NCBI GenBank assembly: GCA_017619535.1
Contig: JAFZSD010000004.1
Location: 1 to 64,000 of the forward strand
Direction: 5' to 3'
Source: Oscillospiraceae bacterium
GTDB lineage: Bacteria; Bacillota; Clostridia; Oscillospirales; Oscillospiraceae
DNA: 64,000 bases
In this document: positions 26,001 through 33,463 of the stretch, one piece after another
How positions within the stretch are numbered: the first letter of the stretch is position 1
Layout: every line of letters begins with the position of its first letter
The notes under the pieces: model-generated
Databases searched by the model: none
The model's input: the letters and a program-made list of their open reading frames with translations, nothing else
Told to the model about the DNA's origin: nothing
Translations under genes and position numbers: made by a program

Positions 26001-28672
26001 AGGTACCAGAGGTCCACGCCCTCGAAGAGATCCTCCACAGGGGCGTCGTTATAATACTTGTAAGCGTAATAACCCTTGTCGCGGCGTCCCTGGGTGTCGA
26101 TGTTCGTCTTCGTTACGCCGGGACCGTAGAGGATGCTCTCGAGTTCGCCGAGGGTATAGGTCTTCGTCGTCGTGCCGCTCTCGGTCACGAGCTCCACCGT
26201 GAGTTTGTAATCGTCCGCCGACGCCATTGAGGCGTACGCCGGGTTCTCAAGGTGGGTCGAATAGCGTGCGTCGTCTCCGACGTAAACCTCCTGGGCGCGC
26301 TGCAGCTGGTTGGAACCGTTGTTGTAGAAGTATGCGTAGTTGTCGACGGCGGTGGCGTCGGTGCGGTTCATGCCGTCGGTCTTGCCGAAGATCACCTTCA
26401 GCGGGCCGCCGTCGTTGCCGAGGCCGCCGTAATAGCCGTCGAGTTTATTGTTAAGGACGTAAGGGTAACCGTTCACGCCGTACGCCAGCATGACCGGATA
26501 TCCCTTCAGGATGGGATAGCCGTTAGCATCCGTTGTCCAGGGACGCGTGTCGGTCGTGGCGCGGGTCGGCTGGTACTCTTCCGTTGCCAGCTGCGCCTTG
26601 GTGGGCCTGTCGGTGCCGATGTCCAGCGGGGATTTCTCATAGAAGTAGAAGACATCCGGATGCGCCAGCTGGTACATGGAGAAGACCGCCGTCGTCTTGT
26701 AGTTGTCCCAGGACGCGAAGGAAACGAATGTGTTCTTGTCGTTTTCATAGGTGCTCGCGGAAATGCCGAGCTTCTGGGTCAGCAGCTTCCAGAGCTCCAC
26801 GCCTTCGTATTCGTTGACGTACCAGTAGGTCGTGTTGGACAGCCCGTAGGACTGGCGGAGGCCGATCCCGTCGGCGGCCGGCTTCCCGTCGGAACCGTAT
26901 TTGACCATGGCCTCCAGCTCGGCTACCGTGAGGTTGACCTCCCTGCCGAGGGCGGAGCCGGTGAACGTTATGAAATAGTCAGTATTCGCGGGGTTGTCGT
27001 AGGCGGCGTCGGAAGCCTCGGAATGCTTGAAGCCGGGAGCGCCGGCGCCCTGTTCAACGTACAGATACGCACAGCTCTTGAAAATGGCCGGAAGGTCGGC
27101 CGAGGTGCCCGCCGCGGTCAGATACGACGGATCGTACACGAGGCGCACGGGACCGTCGTTGTTGCCGAGCGCCGCTATGTAGCCGGCTGCGTTGTCAAAA
27201 ACGTAGGGCGCCGTCTTCTGGCCGTCACTCACGCCGTAGGCAAGGATCACGGGTTTTCCCGCTGCGCTTGCCGCCTTGATGTCGGAATACGCGATCTTGG
27301 CGATGTCCTGACGCAGACGGTTCTTGAACACGACTACGACGTTGCCGTTTTCCTTCTCGACGCTCGTGTTTACGATACCGTCGATGATGGCCAGTACGTC
27401 CACGCCCTCGTAGGAGAACGTCTTTCCCTCGCCGTTTGCGTAGGAGCCGGTAAAGAGGTTAGTGTTGCTCGTCGTCTCGACGTCGCTGACCCTGATCGGC
27501 GTCGTCGCGCTGACGCCCGGTCCCTCGACCGTGAGCGTCGCGCCGGTCAGCGAGTCTATATTGTAAGGCACGCCCGAATCCATGTGCTTGTACTTGCTTG
27601 CAGCGGTCTCGATGCCGGTGAGCATGGCCGCCGGGGACTGCCCGTTCTCACCGTAGAGGTAGAGGACGCCGTAGCTGCCGCCGCCTTCGCGGTAGAGGCC
27701 CGTCCATTTGCCGTCCTTCAGTATCTCATAGGCCACTATGTAGTTGCCGGCAATAAGATCAGCAACCGTCATGCCGGAGGAAGACACCGCGTAATTGTCC
27801 GCAGTTGAGAAGTTTATCTTCGCCGCGCTGTCTACGCCGGCAAGAAGGGACGCGAGAGGAACACCGCGGACGGTATCGGTCATCTCGCCCTTCTTCGTCA
27901 TATAGGTGTAGGTGTTCTGGGCGCGGTCCATCAGAAGGATCTCAGCACGCGAATAGCTCTTGCCGAACGCGGTGAGCACGGTCTCCCTTATCACGTCGCC
28001 GCCGAGAAGCGTGTTCACGCCGCGGTTATAGAGCGGGTTGTTCTGATCGTACAGGGAGAGCTGGCCCGCGACGATCGTGAGATCGCAGTCCTTCGTGGTC
28101 GTGGGAAGCTTGTCCTTGCCGTTCTCGGACGCCCACGCAAGTATCGTCTCGACCTTCACCGCACCGGCATCGCTGCCGGAGAGCAGGTTCGGATAATACC
28201 ATCGCGTCTCTCCGAATCCTGTCGTCGACGTAGAACCGAGCGTGTACGTCGCATTGGGGTCAAAGGATACGACGAATCCGTCGGAGGCCTTTGCCGTCAG
28301 CTTGTCTGTGGCGGCGTTGAAAGCCGTTTCGGCCAGCAGGGTCGTAAGCGGCACGCCGGTCGCAAGATACAGCTTTCTGGTCTCGAAAGTGTTTATCGCC
28401 GAATAGGCGTGCGTCACGCCGCCCGCCGCCTTGAGCTCGTCGAGCGTGTAGGAACGCTCACAGCTCACGTTCTCGGCGGTGAACGTCTGCCCGCCGATAA
28501 CGGCAGTGCCCGTTACTACGATAGACGGCTTTTCGACAGTCAGACTGCCTGCAGCGGACGCCGTAGGGAGGAGCCCGCCGAGCAGCCCGAATGCCATGGC
28601 GAGCGCAAGGCACACACAGACTGCATTGCGCGCCGCCGCGGCAAGGGGCCGCCGTTTGATCGTTTTCTTCAT
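23039..28672 (-). CDS. Giant SLH surface protein with seven SUOX-like repeats and a propeller
   Basis: 1,877 residues. Start ATG 28672 is chosen because AAGGAG precedes it and a basic signal peptide (about 1-40, ending TASAAG) follows. About seven diverged repeats of roughly 150-270 residues fill 43-1360; each has a GVxLxxLL element, a PVxLAYG element and a GGPLRLV-like element followed by YVSKIxV, as in the sulfite-oxidase molybdopterin fold. One copy holds the YSAINTFETRK motif shared with two neighbouring lipoproteins. A beta-propeller of the two-component-regulator type (VWFGSFSGLTKYDG, LWVGTYPDG) follows at about 1370-1690, then three SLH domains that bind wall polymer. Cysteines are few and do not recur at one repeat position, so molybdenum binding is doubtful. 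Has its own promoter and a 250-base leader. Confidence 0.88.
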   Translation of the reverse strand: MKKTIKRRPLAAAARNAVCVCLALAMAFGLLGGLLPTASAAGSLTVEKPSIVVTGTAVIGGQTFTAENVSCERSYTLDELKAAGGVTHAYSAINTFETRKLYLATGVPLTTLLAETAFNAATDKLTAKASDGFVVSFDPNATYTLGSTSTTGFGETRWYYPNLLSGSDAGAVKVETILAWASENGKDKLPTTTKDCDLTIVAGQLSLYDQNNPLYNRGVNTLLGGDVIRETVLTAFGKSYSRAEILLMDRAQNTYTYMTKKGEMTDTVRGVPLASLLAGVDSAAKINFSTADNYAVSSSGMTVADLIAGNYIVAYEILKDGKWTGLYREGGGSYGVLYLYGENGQSPAAMLTGIETAASKYKHMDSGVPYNIDSLTGATLTVEGPGVSATTPIRVSDVETTSNTNLFTGSYANGEGKTFSYEGVDVLAIIDGIVNTSVEKENGNVVVVFKNRLRQDIAKIAYSDIKAASAAGKPVILAYGVSDGQKTAPYVFDNAAGYIAALGNNDGPVRLVYDPSYLTAAGTSADLPAIFKSCAYLYVEQGAGAPGFKHSEASDAAYDNPANTDYFITFTGSALGREVNLTVAELEAMVKYGSDGKPAADGIGLRQSYGLSNTTYWYVNEYEGVELWKLLTQKLGISASTYENDKNTFVSFASWDNYKTTAVFSMYQLAHPDVFYFYEKSPLDIGTDRPTKAQLATEEYQPTRATTDTRPWTTDANGYPILKGYPVMLAYGVNGYPYVLNNKLDGYYGGLGNDGGPLKVIFGKTDGMNRTDATAVDNYAYFYNNGSNQLQRAQEVYVGDDARYSTHLENPAYASMASADDYKLTVELVTESGTTTKTYTLGELESILYGPGVTKTNIDTQGRRDKGYYAYKYYNDAPVEDLFEGVDLWYLISEDIGLSSYIGTVSMYKAGSDDPSAVYTLDEIQQKGGNSLRGTDGLGMMVAFAKNGYPLVADSSAAGYVKSDSVTGITVKNSGGPLMFLRAQSDSELASGTIATGGDKACAVENLAKIVINIEPDKYAHDASNGADEEINFTGAVASAGKVKIGTIETKQKYLVTEEYTVGGVKNEYRGIALGSLLNDPLIGASALMESVTVKNAAGQSVTLMTEDLMDPEKNVILAYGMTSGGEGAPLTTANGGYMRLVMNGGSAAECITNVSEIEVTAAEIDGWFHNFGNYTQFKDYTIEVSGDGIKTPGTYTVEQIEAMSNIIVRDSYQMGGTYYIEGIDLYKFLSGIGFAGGGTSAAITVYATDNYAIGFDATQLSKGINGKPMLLAYGQGTTATNGLPLVINDTDPGYDPNIGNAFGPLRLVVNDNTGWCNKYVSKIVVGNVSGGGDEPAPAAAREFKTYEIGTDLPFAGIRYVVSDGEGGFWAGSRGAGLAHVKASGETDVFTTTSSPALKTDYATAVAVDKDGGVWFSQNANYTSPEAQNFGIGYMKDGEITWYDKAGGQIPDDYVQVIEIDEDGSVWFGSFSGLTKYDGENWTTWTEADGLPAESVSALAFDDEGLWVGTYPDGGGRSADDLFTGGFVHMDRNGNIDFTQELTGEFDSALGSSLLAQAWVRSVEVDNAGDAWIVCSGSYANLPNVGGTIYRVSGSNGSYKVDKYTGADLLGSNLKGNTEVRVVMPDPVNGYWIATSGSGLFYAPTLNDSFTEYSCAKGTWNEDSTLLDNIYTLSFDGHDIFAGSEGGVAVMKGAADFIDLPEGFWASEYIYELAKKGIIYGTGGKTYTPAGNVTRAQFVTLLARATESFDPAEWTDTAFTDVVKGSWYEAAVNWAAANGIVNGVGNGKYAPNADITRQDMATMLYRYINAMGLELTDVKSDPDFADETSIASYAKDAVHALYRLNIVNGMTETEFGPTKTAVRAQAAAIISRLLAAE

Positions 28673-28922
28673 TTTCAGTCTCCTTTTCTTCCTCTTCCGG
28701 TTTTGTTCCTTGCAGAACATGCGGCGGGTCTTAAAAAGCCCGGACCATGGCACAGCACAATCACGGCAGTCCCGCTTATCATACAGTGGTTCTGCCGGAT
28801 ATGGACCATGCCGTGATCCGGGCTCCCGGTCCGTCAGCCGCACGCCTGTCACGCATGTTGTCTTTTCGGCTTCTTCAGCGCAGTCTTCGCCGAGATACGC
28901 AGGAAAAAGCCCTTTTTCTGTA
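28673..28922 (-). promoter_or_regulatory. Long structured leader of the giant SLH gene (candidate attenuator)
   Basis: From the promoter to the ATG there are about 250 untranslated bases. On the minus strand GCCCGGA (28823-28817) can pair with TCCGGGC (28744-28738), which is followed by TTTTT; inside, ATCACGGCA can pair with TGCCGTGAT (28817-28809 with 28768-28760). The result looks like a terminator closing a multi-stem element. I compared it by eye with cobalamin and c-di-GMP riboswitch consensus parts and found no match. Confidence 0.4.
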
Positions 28923-28929
28923 TACCGTT

Positions 28930-28958
28930 ATTATAATTGCCGCTTCTATTTCAGTCAA
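28930..28958 (-). promoter_or_regulatory. Promoter of the giant SLH gene
   Basis: Minus strand TTGACT (28953-28958) and TATAAT (28930-28935) with a 17-base spacer, just after the end of the DUF4405-like gene. The giant gene can therefore be expressed separately from the lipoprotein genes upstream. Confidence 0.7.
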
Positions 28959-28968
28959 TCGTACAAAT

Positions 28969-29217
28969 TCACTGTTCGCGGTCTCTTTTGCCCGCAGCGC
29001 GCAGTTCCCCGCGCAGCATTCTGAGATTCATCAGGAAGTGAATCAGGACCAGTGCGGCCATAGCGACCGACGACCATGTGTGTACGCCTGTCACTATCCA
29101 CCTGGCTGTCCCCAGGATCATTCCGCCTTTCCAGATCCAGAGCGCTATGCCGGACAGCGCCGAGATAACAAACGCCGCGGCAAGGCATATGGAAAGGATA
29201 CCCTTAAATCTTGACAC
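28969..29217 (-). CDS. Two-helix cytochrome b-like membrane protein (DUF4405-like)
   Basis: 82 residues with two membrane helices (about 9-30 and 44-66) and a basic tail. His46 (VHTW) and His60 (LIHF) lie 14 residues apart on helix two, the spacing used by b-type cytochromes for stacked haem ligands; with so few helices a dimer would be needed. Sequence style (SGIALWIW, GxHTWSS, LIHFLMNL) fits DUF4405. Such proteins have been linked by genome surveys to flavinylated extracytosolic redox proteins. It starts 22 bases after the FMN-binding lipoprotein, so the pair is probably an electron-transfer unit. Confidence 0.75.
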   Translation of the reverse strand: MSRFKGILSICLAAAFVISALSGIALWIWKGGMILGTARWIVTGVHTWSSVAMAALVLIHFLMNLRMLRGELRAAGKRDREQ

Positions 29218-29239
29218 GTTTATCCTCCTCCCGCCCGTC

Positions 29240-30244
29240 TCACCCGATAAAAGTGAGGGCCGCTACATAATTCGTAAACCTCTGCCCGAAGTCGTCGCTC
29301 AGTATGATGAGCCTGAGCGCGCCCACGGAACCGCCGGCGGTCTTCATCATCTCTCCGTTGTCCTCATACATAAGATAAACGTTGTTCTCGAGCGCTATCT
29401 CCTCCGGCGTGAGTTCGGACTCATAGCCGTCTGTGCCCGTAACGACCACTCTGCGGCAGCCTGCAAGAAGCTCCGCCCCTCCCGCAGCTTCTATCGCCTC
29501 GGAAAGGCGCACTCCTCTGAAATCATGGGTCGTAACCCCTTCGGACGCGCTGCGTATGGTTATCCTGCGTCTGTACGTGTCGAGCGACCGTATACCGTCG
29601 AGAGTGATCTCGCCCAGCTTTTCGCCCTGTGCGTTTTTCAGCTCGACCGTGCCGGGGTTCTCTTCAAAAAAGGGATCGTCTATGGTCCGGAACACCTCGA
29701 AGCAGTCGTTCACTCCGGATACGACCGCGTCCGTGGAGACCGTAGATCCAGTCACCGCCACGATCTGGTTCTCGCGCTCAGCCTCAAGCTTAACCCGCTC
29801 GAGATATATGAACGCGGATTTTCCGGCAAATCTGCCGGTGAACCAGTCGTCCTCCCAGTTGCGCACGTAGTGTTCAGTCTCTTTGTGGAACAGTATGCGC
29901 AGCGCCCTGGTCCTGGCTGTCACGCCGTCTATCACCAGCATGATATCTACGGGGCCGTTATATCCTACGGGCGACGCGAAGAATATGTACTGTCCGTCCG
30001 CTGTGAGAAACACCTTTTTGACGGAACCGCACTTTTCGGCCGCGTCCCCTTTGAGGACGTCGCCGGTTATATCTTTCGGCTGCGCTTCCTCCCCCAGTAT
30101 TTCCCGCACGGCGGAAAGCTCGGTATCGCTGAGCTCTTCGGCTCTTTTTCCGCCGCACGCGGCGACAGACAGAGCCGATACCAGGCAGAGGAAAAGACAT
30201 ACGGCGCGTTTCAGGGCGGAGCATCCGCCTCGTCCCCCCGTCAC
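29240..30244 (-). CDS. FMN-binding/SUOX-like domain fusion lipoprotein
   Basis: 334 residues from a GTG that overlaps the upstream stop (GTGA). Lipobox VAAC gives lipidated Cys30. Residues about 70-185 resemble the FMN_bind domain of RnfG/NqrC, ending in TGSTVST (165-171); by analogy with SGAT, Thr168 would carry covalent FMN attached by ApbE. The C-terminal half (about 200-334) is an SUOX-like domain (FRGVRLSEAIEAAGG, VTGTDGYESELTPEEI, VGALRLIILSDDF) without the molybdenum cysteine motif. It should sit on the outer face of the membrane beside the haem protein encoded next. An ApbE homologue is encoded at 51.2 kb. Confidence 0.82.
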   Translation of the reverse strand: MTGGRGGCSALKRAVCLFLCLVSALSVAACGGKRAEELSDTELSAVREILGEEAQPKDITGDVLKGDAAEKCGSVKKVFLTADGQYIFFASPVGYNGPVDIMLVIDGVTARTRALRILFHKETEHYVRNWEDDWFTGRFAGKSAFIYLERVKLEAERENQIVAVTGSTVSTDAVVSGVNDCFEVFRTIDDPFFEENPGTVELKNAQGEKLGEITLDGIRSLDTYRRRITIRSASEGVTTHDFRGVRLSEAIEAAGGAELLAGCRRVVVTGTDGYESELTPEEIALENNVYLMYEDNGEMMKTAGGSVGALRLIILSDDFGQRFTNYVAALTFIG

Positions 30245-32427
30245 GCCGCTTCACCGCCCGGTTCCTCGGGCTGTTCCTCCGGCGGCTGTTCTTCCGGGGG
30301 CTGTTCTTCCGGAGGCTGTTCTTCCGGAGGCTGCTCCTCGGGCGGCTGCTCTTCCGGCGGCTGCTCTTCCGGCGGCTGCTGAGCCGCAACGGTATAAGTA
30401 TACGAGTATTCGGCGTCCGGACGTCCCCAGCCGGAGACCAGGACCCGCACCGTCATGTCTCTGTCAATGGTTATCGGAACGGTGAGCTGGGGCTGGTAAT
30501 AAGTGGTGCTGGGGTTGTATACGCGGCTGTAATACGTCGGAGAACTGCCGTCCGTCGTATAGTATATCTTCACTCTGTCGATGCTGTCGTGATACAGCGA
30601 CAGTTCACTGCCTGCCGGGACCTCTCCCGGCTGCAGCGACGGCGACGGTTCGCCCCAGGCGTAATAACCGGTCGTCGACACGTTTATCTCGATGACGTCG
30701 GATATCCATGCGGACGTGTTTACATCTCCGGTGCCGCGCTGGCCTATGACGAAGCGCAGAGAACCGTTCTCCCCGCCCGCTCTGCCTTCCTCATAGCAGG
30801 TCCAGGCCATTATGGCCGGTACGGAGAACGCCCCCGCGGAAGATTCCGAGGATATGTACGGGAACGACCACAGATATCCGAGAGCCTGATCGAAGGTGAG
30901 CCTTATATATACCCCGTCGGAAGCCGTCAGTGTTATAGTGCCCCAGGACGCCGTAAGTCCCGCGGCGTCCAGAAGTCTGCCGAGCGTCACTCCGTTCGCG
31001 TAATACGTCTTGCGCGTGGGCCAGTTGTTGACGGCTGAATATGAAGTCGTTCCGTAGGCTCCGAGCGCCTTGACCTCGGCCATGGACCAGTACGTCTCGC
31101 TGCGGACGCCGTCGCCGGTGATCGTCAGGATGTCGTCCGGGCCCTTGACGTCCTTTTTCTCTTCTTCTTTATCTTTGTCTTCTTCCTTATCCTTGTCCTT
31201 GTCTTTGTCTTTGTCTTTATCTTCTTCCTTGTCCTTGCCGTCCTCCTCAGTGCCTGTCTGGCCTGCGGTCACGCGCACCCGCATCAGGTCGGGGATGTCC
31301 GCATGACCCAGGGAAGGATCCCAGACGACCGAGGCCGAACCGTCCTCTCCGCAGACGAGGACCGCCTTATAGAGATCCGCGCCGTCGGCGGTGACTTTTT
31401 CCCCGCCTTTGCCGATGACGTCGAAGCTTATGCCGGTTATCTGCTTCATGCCGGTCTCGAACAGGACCTCGCTGAGCGGAATGCCCGTCTTTCCCGCGAC
31501 TGTCTTCTGGTCCATGTACACTGGCAGTTCCTCGGGGAATATCACGGCGTCCGCGCTGGTCGAGAGCCACGCTATGTTCTGGACGTTCATTCCCAGCTGT
31601 ATGTTGACCGAGACGTTCGTGGGGGCGTCCTCGCCCTCGTATTTTATGTAGTATCCGTGATTGACCATCCTCAGGGTCTCGTTCTTAAGGAACCCGTCCG
31701 AAGACTTCATCGTCAGGAACGCGTCGGAATCCACCTTGTCGAAACGGGACAGTATCTGCGAGAACTCTATCGCCGCGTCGCGGCTGCCGTAATACTCGTA
31801 CATATACGGCTCGATCCCGTTCACCAGGTTTCTGAAGACCCATACGGAAGTTATCTCTTTTTCCGGGATATGGTCATAGATCGTTATGCGGTCCACCATC
31901 TTGACCCAGTAGGGGCCGAACTGCCCCTGGACCGCAAGCATCGCCGGGGCCTTGTCTTCGCCGAGAACGGCCTGCCCGTCGATCTTTACCGCCAGCATCA
32001 GATCCGGCGTCTGGGCGATGATGTCCGCGGGTATAAGACAGTAATAACCGTCCGTTCCCTCGACGCCTATGGCCGCGCATGACGAAAGATCCAGCCCGAG
32101 AGAGCTGAAAACGTCGTTCAGATACGGGCCCTCCATCTTGAATTCCTCATACAGGCCCGTCGTCCTCCTGTAGCTCGCGTCGAGTTTATGCTGCTCCATA
32201 GCGCGAAGATCGGCGACGGTAACGGACAACTCGTCCTTTATCCCGGCTCCGGATATGATTATACGCTGCGATTCATACCGTTCGTCGCCGGCGGTCTGTT
32301 CCTGCTGCGGCCCCTGCTCCTGATCATCTGTCCCGGCAGGGTCGTCTCCGCCTTTTTTGCCGCAGGCGGTCAGTATAAGGCACAGGGCAAGAAGCGCCGC
32401 GATGATTGAAACCGTTTTTTTCTTCAT
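30241..32427 (-). CDS. Multidomain SUOX-like lipoprotein with chitobiase-C-like domain
   Basis: 728 residues with lipobox LTAC (Cys22). An N-terminal SUOX-like domain (about 55-185, ending GPYWVKMVDRITI) and a second related part (about 190-395) precede a strongly charged Lys/Asp/Glu linker. A further SUOX-like domain follows with YSAVNNWPTRK and GVTLGRLLDAAGL, then a CHB_HEX_C_1-type beta domain (YYTTDGSSPTYYSRVYNPST) and a C-terminal tail of seven PPEEQ repeats. The linker and tail look like wall-spanning spacers. The gene overlaps the FMN lipoprotein by 4 bases, so the two are translationally coupled. Binding partner unknown. Confidence 0.82.
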   Translation of the reverse strand: MKKKTVSIIAALLALCLILTACGKKGGDDPAGTDDQEQGPQQEQTAGDERYESQRIIISGAGIKDELSVTVADLRAMEQHKLDASYRRTTGLYEEFKMEGPYLNDVFSSLGLDLSSCAAIGVEGTDGYYCLIPADIIAQTPDLMLAVKIDGQAVLGEDKAPAMLAVQGQFGPYWVKMVDRITIYDHIPEKEITSVWVFRNLVNGIEPYMYEYYGSRDAAIEFSQILSRFDKVDSDAFLTMKSSDGFLKNETLRMVNHGYYIKYEGEDAPTNVSVNIQLGMNVQNIAWLSTSADAVIFPEELPVYMDQKTVAGKTGIPLSEVLFETGMKQITGISFDVIGKGGEKVTADGADLYKAVLVCGEDGSASVVWDPSLGHADIPDLMRVRVTAGQTGTEEDGKDKEEDKDKDKDKDKDKEEDKDKEEEKKDVKGPDDILTITGDGVRSETYWSMAEVKALGAYGTTSYSAVNNWPTRKTYYANGVTLGRLLDAAGLTASWGTITLTASDGVYIRLTFDQALGYLWSFPYISSESSAGAFSVPAIMAWTCYEEGRAGGENGSLRFVIGQRGTGDVNTSAWISDVIEINVSTTGYYAWGEPSPSLQPGEVPAGSELSLYHDSIDRVKIYYTTDGSSPTYYSRVYNPSTTYYQPQLTVPITIDRDMTVRVLVSGWGRPDAEYSYTYTVAAQQPPEEQPPEEQPPEEQPPEEQPPEEQPPEEQPPEEQPEEPGGEAA
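30269..30373 (-). repeat. Seven 15-base tandem repeats encoding PPEEQ
   Basis: In-frame units of the form GGCTGTTCTTCCGGN on the plus strand encode a Pro/Glu-rich tail of the 728-residue lipoprotein. Third-position variation shows some age, but copy number may still vary between strains. Confidence 0.9.
31153..31239 (-). repeat. Low-complexity Lys/Asp/Glu-coding tract
   Basis: A pyrimidine-rich stretch on the plus strand with near-perfect 6-base units (TTTGTC) encodes repeated Asp-Lys and Glu pairs, a flexible charged linker inside the 728-residue lipoprotein. Confidence 0.85.
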
Positions 32428-32504
32428 ATGTCTCCCCGCGCGGAGATCCGCGCCAGATCCTGCCCGCCGTCACGGGCCTTCAAGGTATGGTACTCGCCTG
32501 TCGC

Positions 32505-33452
32505 TCAGGCGACGCTGAATGTCAGCTCTGAGATGTCGCTGTCGTTCTTCCCGTATCCCCGGACCAGCACCCTGATCGTCACGTCTTCGGTGACGGTTAT
32601 CGGCACGTTCACCTCCGGCTGGTACGTGGACGGATTATACATCGTGCTGTACGGCGTCGGGTCTGTCCCGTCCGTTGTGTAATACATCTTCGCGAGCCCG
32701 CTGTATGTGTGCTGCAGCTTGACCGATTCGCCTGCCGCTATCGCTCCCGGCGAAGGGAACGACCCAGCGGGCTCCCATTTGCCCGGATCCTCATTGGATA
32801 CGGCAATTTCCGCTATATCTTCTACAAAAGCCGGAGTGTTGTGTTCGAACACGTCCTCCTGTCCGAGGACCAGCTGAGCGCTCACGGGCTCGGGCTCCGC
32901 TTCAGCGCCCCGGCTGGTGTATGCGAGCGCTATCATCATAGGTGCCTCAAGGGCTCCGCTTTCGCTGTCGTTCTCAAGTTCCGGGAAATAGTATCTTTCA
33001 CATAGCACCTGCTCCCGGGTGAAAGACATATAGTAGCCGTCCGTGGAATACACTGTTATCTGCCTGAATCCGTCCAGCACGCCGGCCTTGCCGAGAACAG
33101 CCTCCATGCGCACTCCTGACGCGGAACAGAACTTCTTTGACGGCCAGTTGTTGATGGCGGAATACCTGCCGGAAAAAGTGTTTCCGGGGTCCTCGGCCGC
33201 CAGCAGTTCCAGATCTATCTCCGTCTCCCCGCCGGGCACGTCGCCGGTGACTTTCACGATGTGCTCGCCGCTCGATACGGGCGTCTCATCATACGGCTTT
33301 GCGTCAGCGTCCGCCTGGGGCGCGGACGGCACCTCTTCAGCCGGCTGCGGCACGTCGCTGTGTCCGGGATCCTTTGCGGAGCACCCACTGAACGCCGTCA
33401 GTGAAAAGAGCAGAAGTAGGCACAGTACCGCAGCGGTGCATCTCTTCTCCAT
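32505..33452 (-). CDS. SUOX-like and chitobiase-C-like domain lipoprotein
   Basis: 315 residues with lipobox FSGC (Cys24). A Pro/Ala/Asp-rich linker leads to one SUOX-like domain (about 65-235) with YSAINNWPSKK and ITVYSTDGYYMSFTRE, then a CHB_HEX_C_1-type beta domain (YYTTDGTDPTPYSTMYNPST, VTIRVLVRGYGKND). It is a short relative of the C-terminal half of the 728-residue protein next to it, so the pair probably arose by duplication. Surface lipoprotein of unknown function. Confidence 0.82.
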   Translation of the reverse strand: MEKRCTAAVLCLLLLFSLTAFSGCSAKDPGHSDVPQPAEEVPSAPQADADAKPYDETPVSSGEHIVKVTGDVPGGETEIDLELLAAEDPGNTFSGRYSAINNWPSKKFCSASGVRMEAVLGKAGVLDGFRQITVYSTDGYYMSFTREQVLCERYYFPELENDSESGALEAPMMIALAYTSRGAEAEPEPVSAQLVLGQEDVFEHNTPAFVEDIAEIAVSNEDPGKWEPAGSFPSPGAIAAGESVKLQHTYSGLAKMYYTTDGTDPTPYSTMYNPSTYQPEVNVPITVTEDVTIRVLVRGYGKNDSDISELTFSVA

Positions 33453-33463
33453 CAGTATCTCCT

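Noticed and set aside
28673-28922. Known cobalamin, c-di-GMP or molybdenum-cofactor riboswitch
   Set aside because: Consensus parts of the cobalamin and c-di-GMP classes were not found by eye, and I could not recall the Moco consensus well enough to claim it.
30269-30373. CRISPR-like array
   Set aside because: Contiguous 15-base units in frame with no spacers; they encode a Pro/Glu tail.
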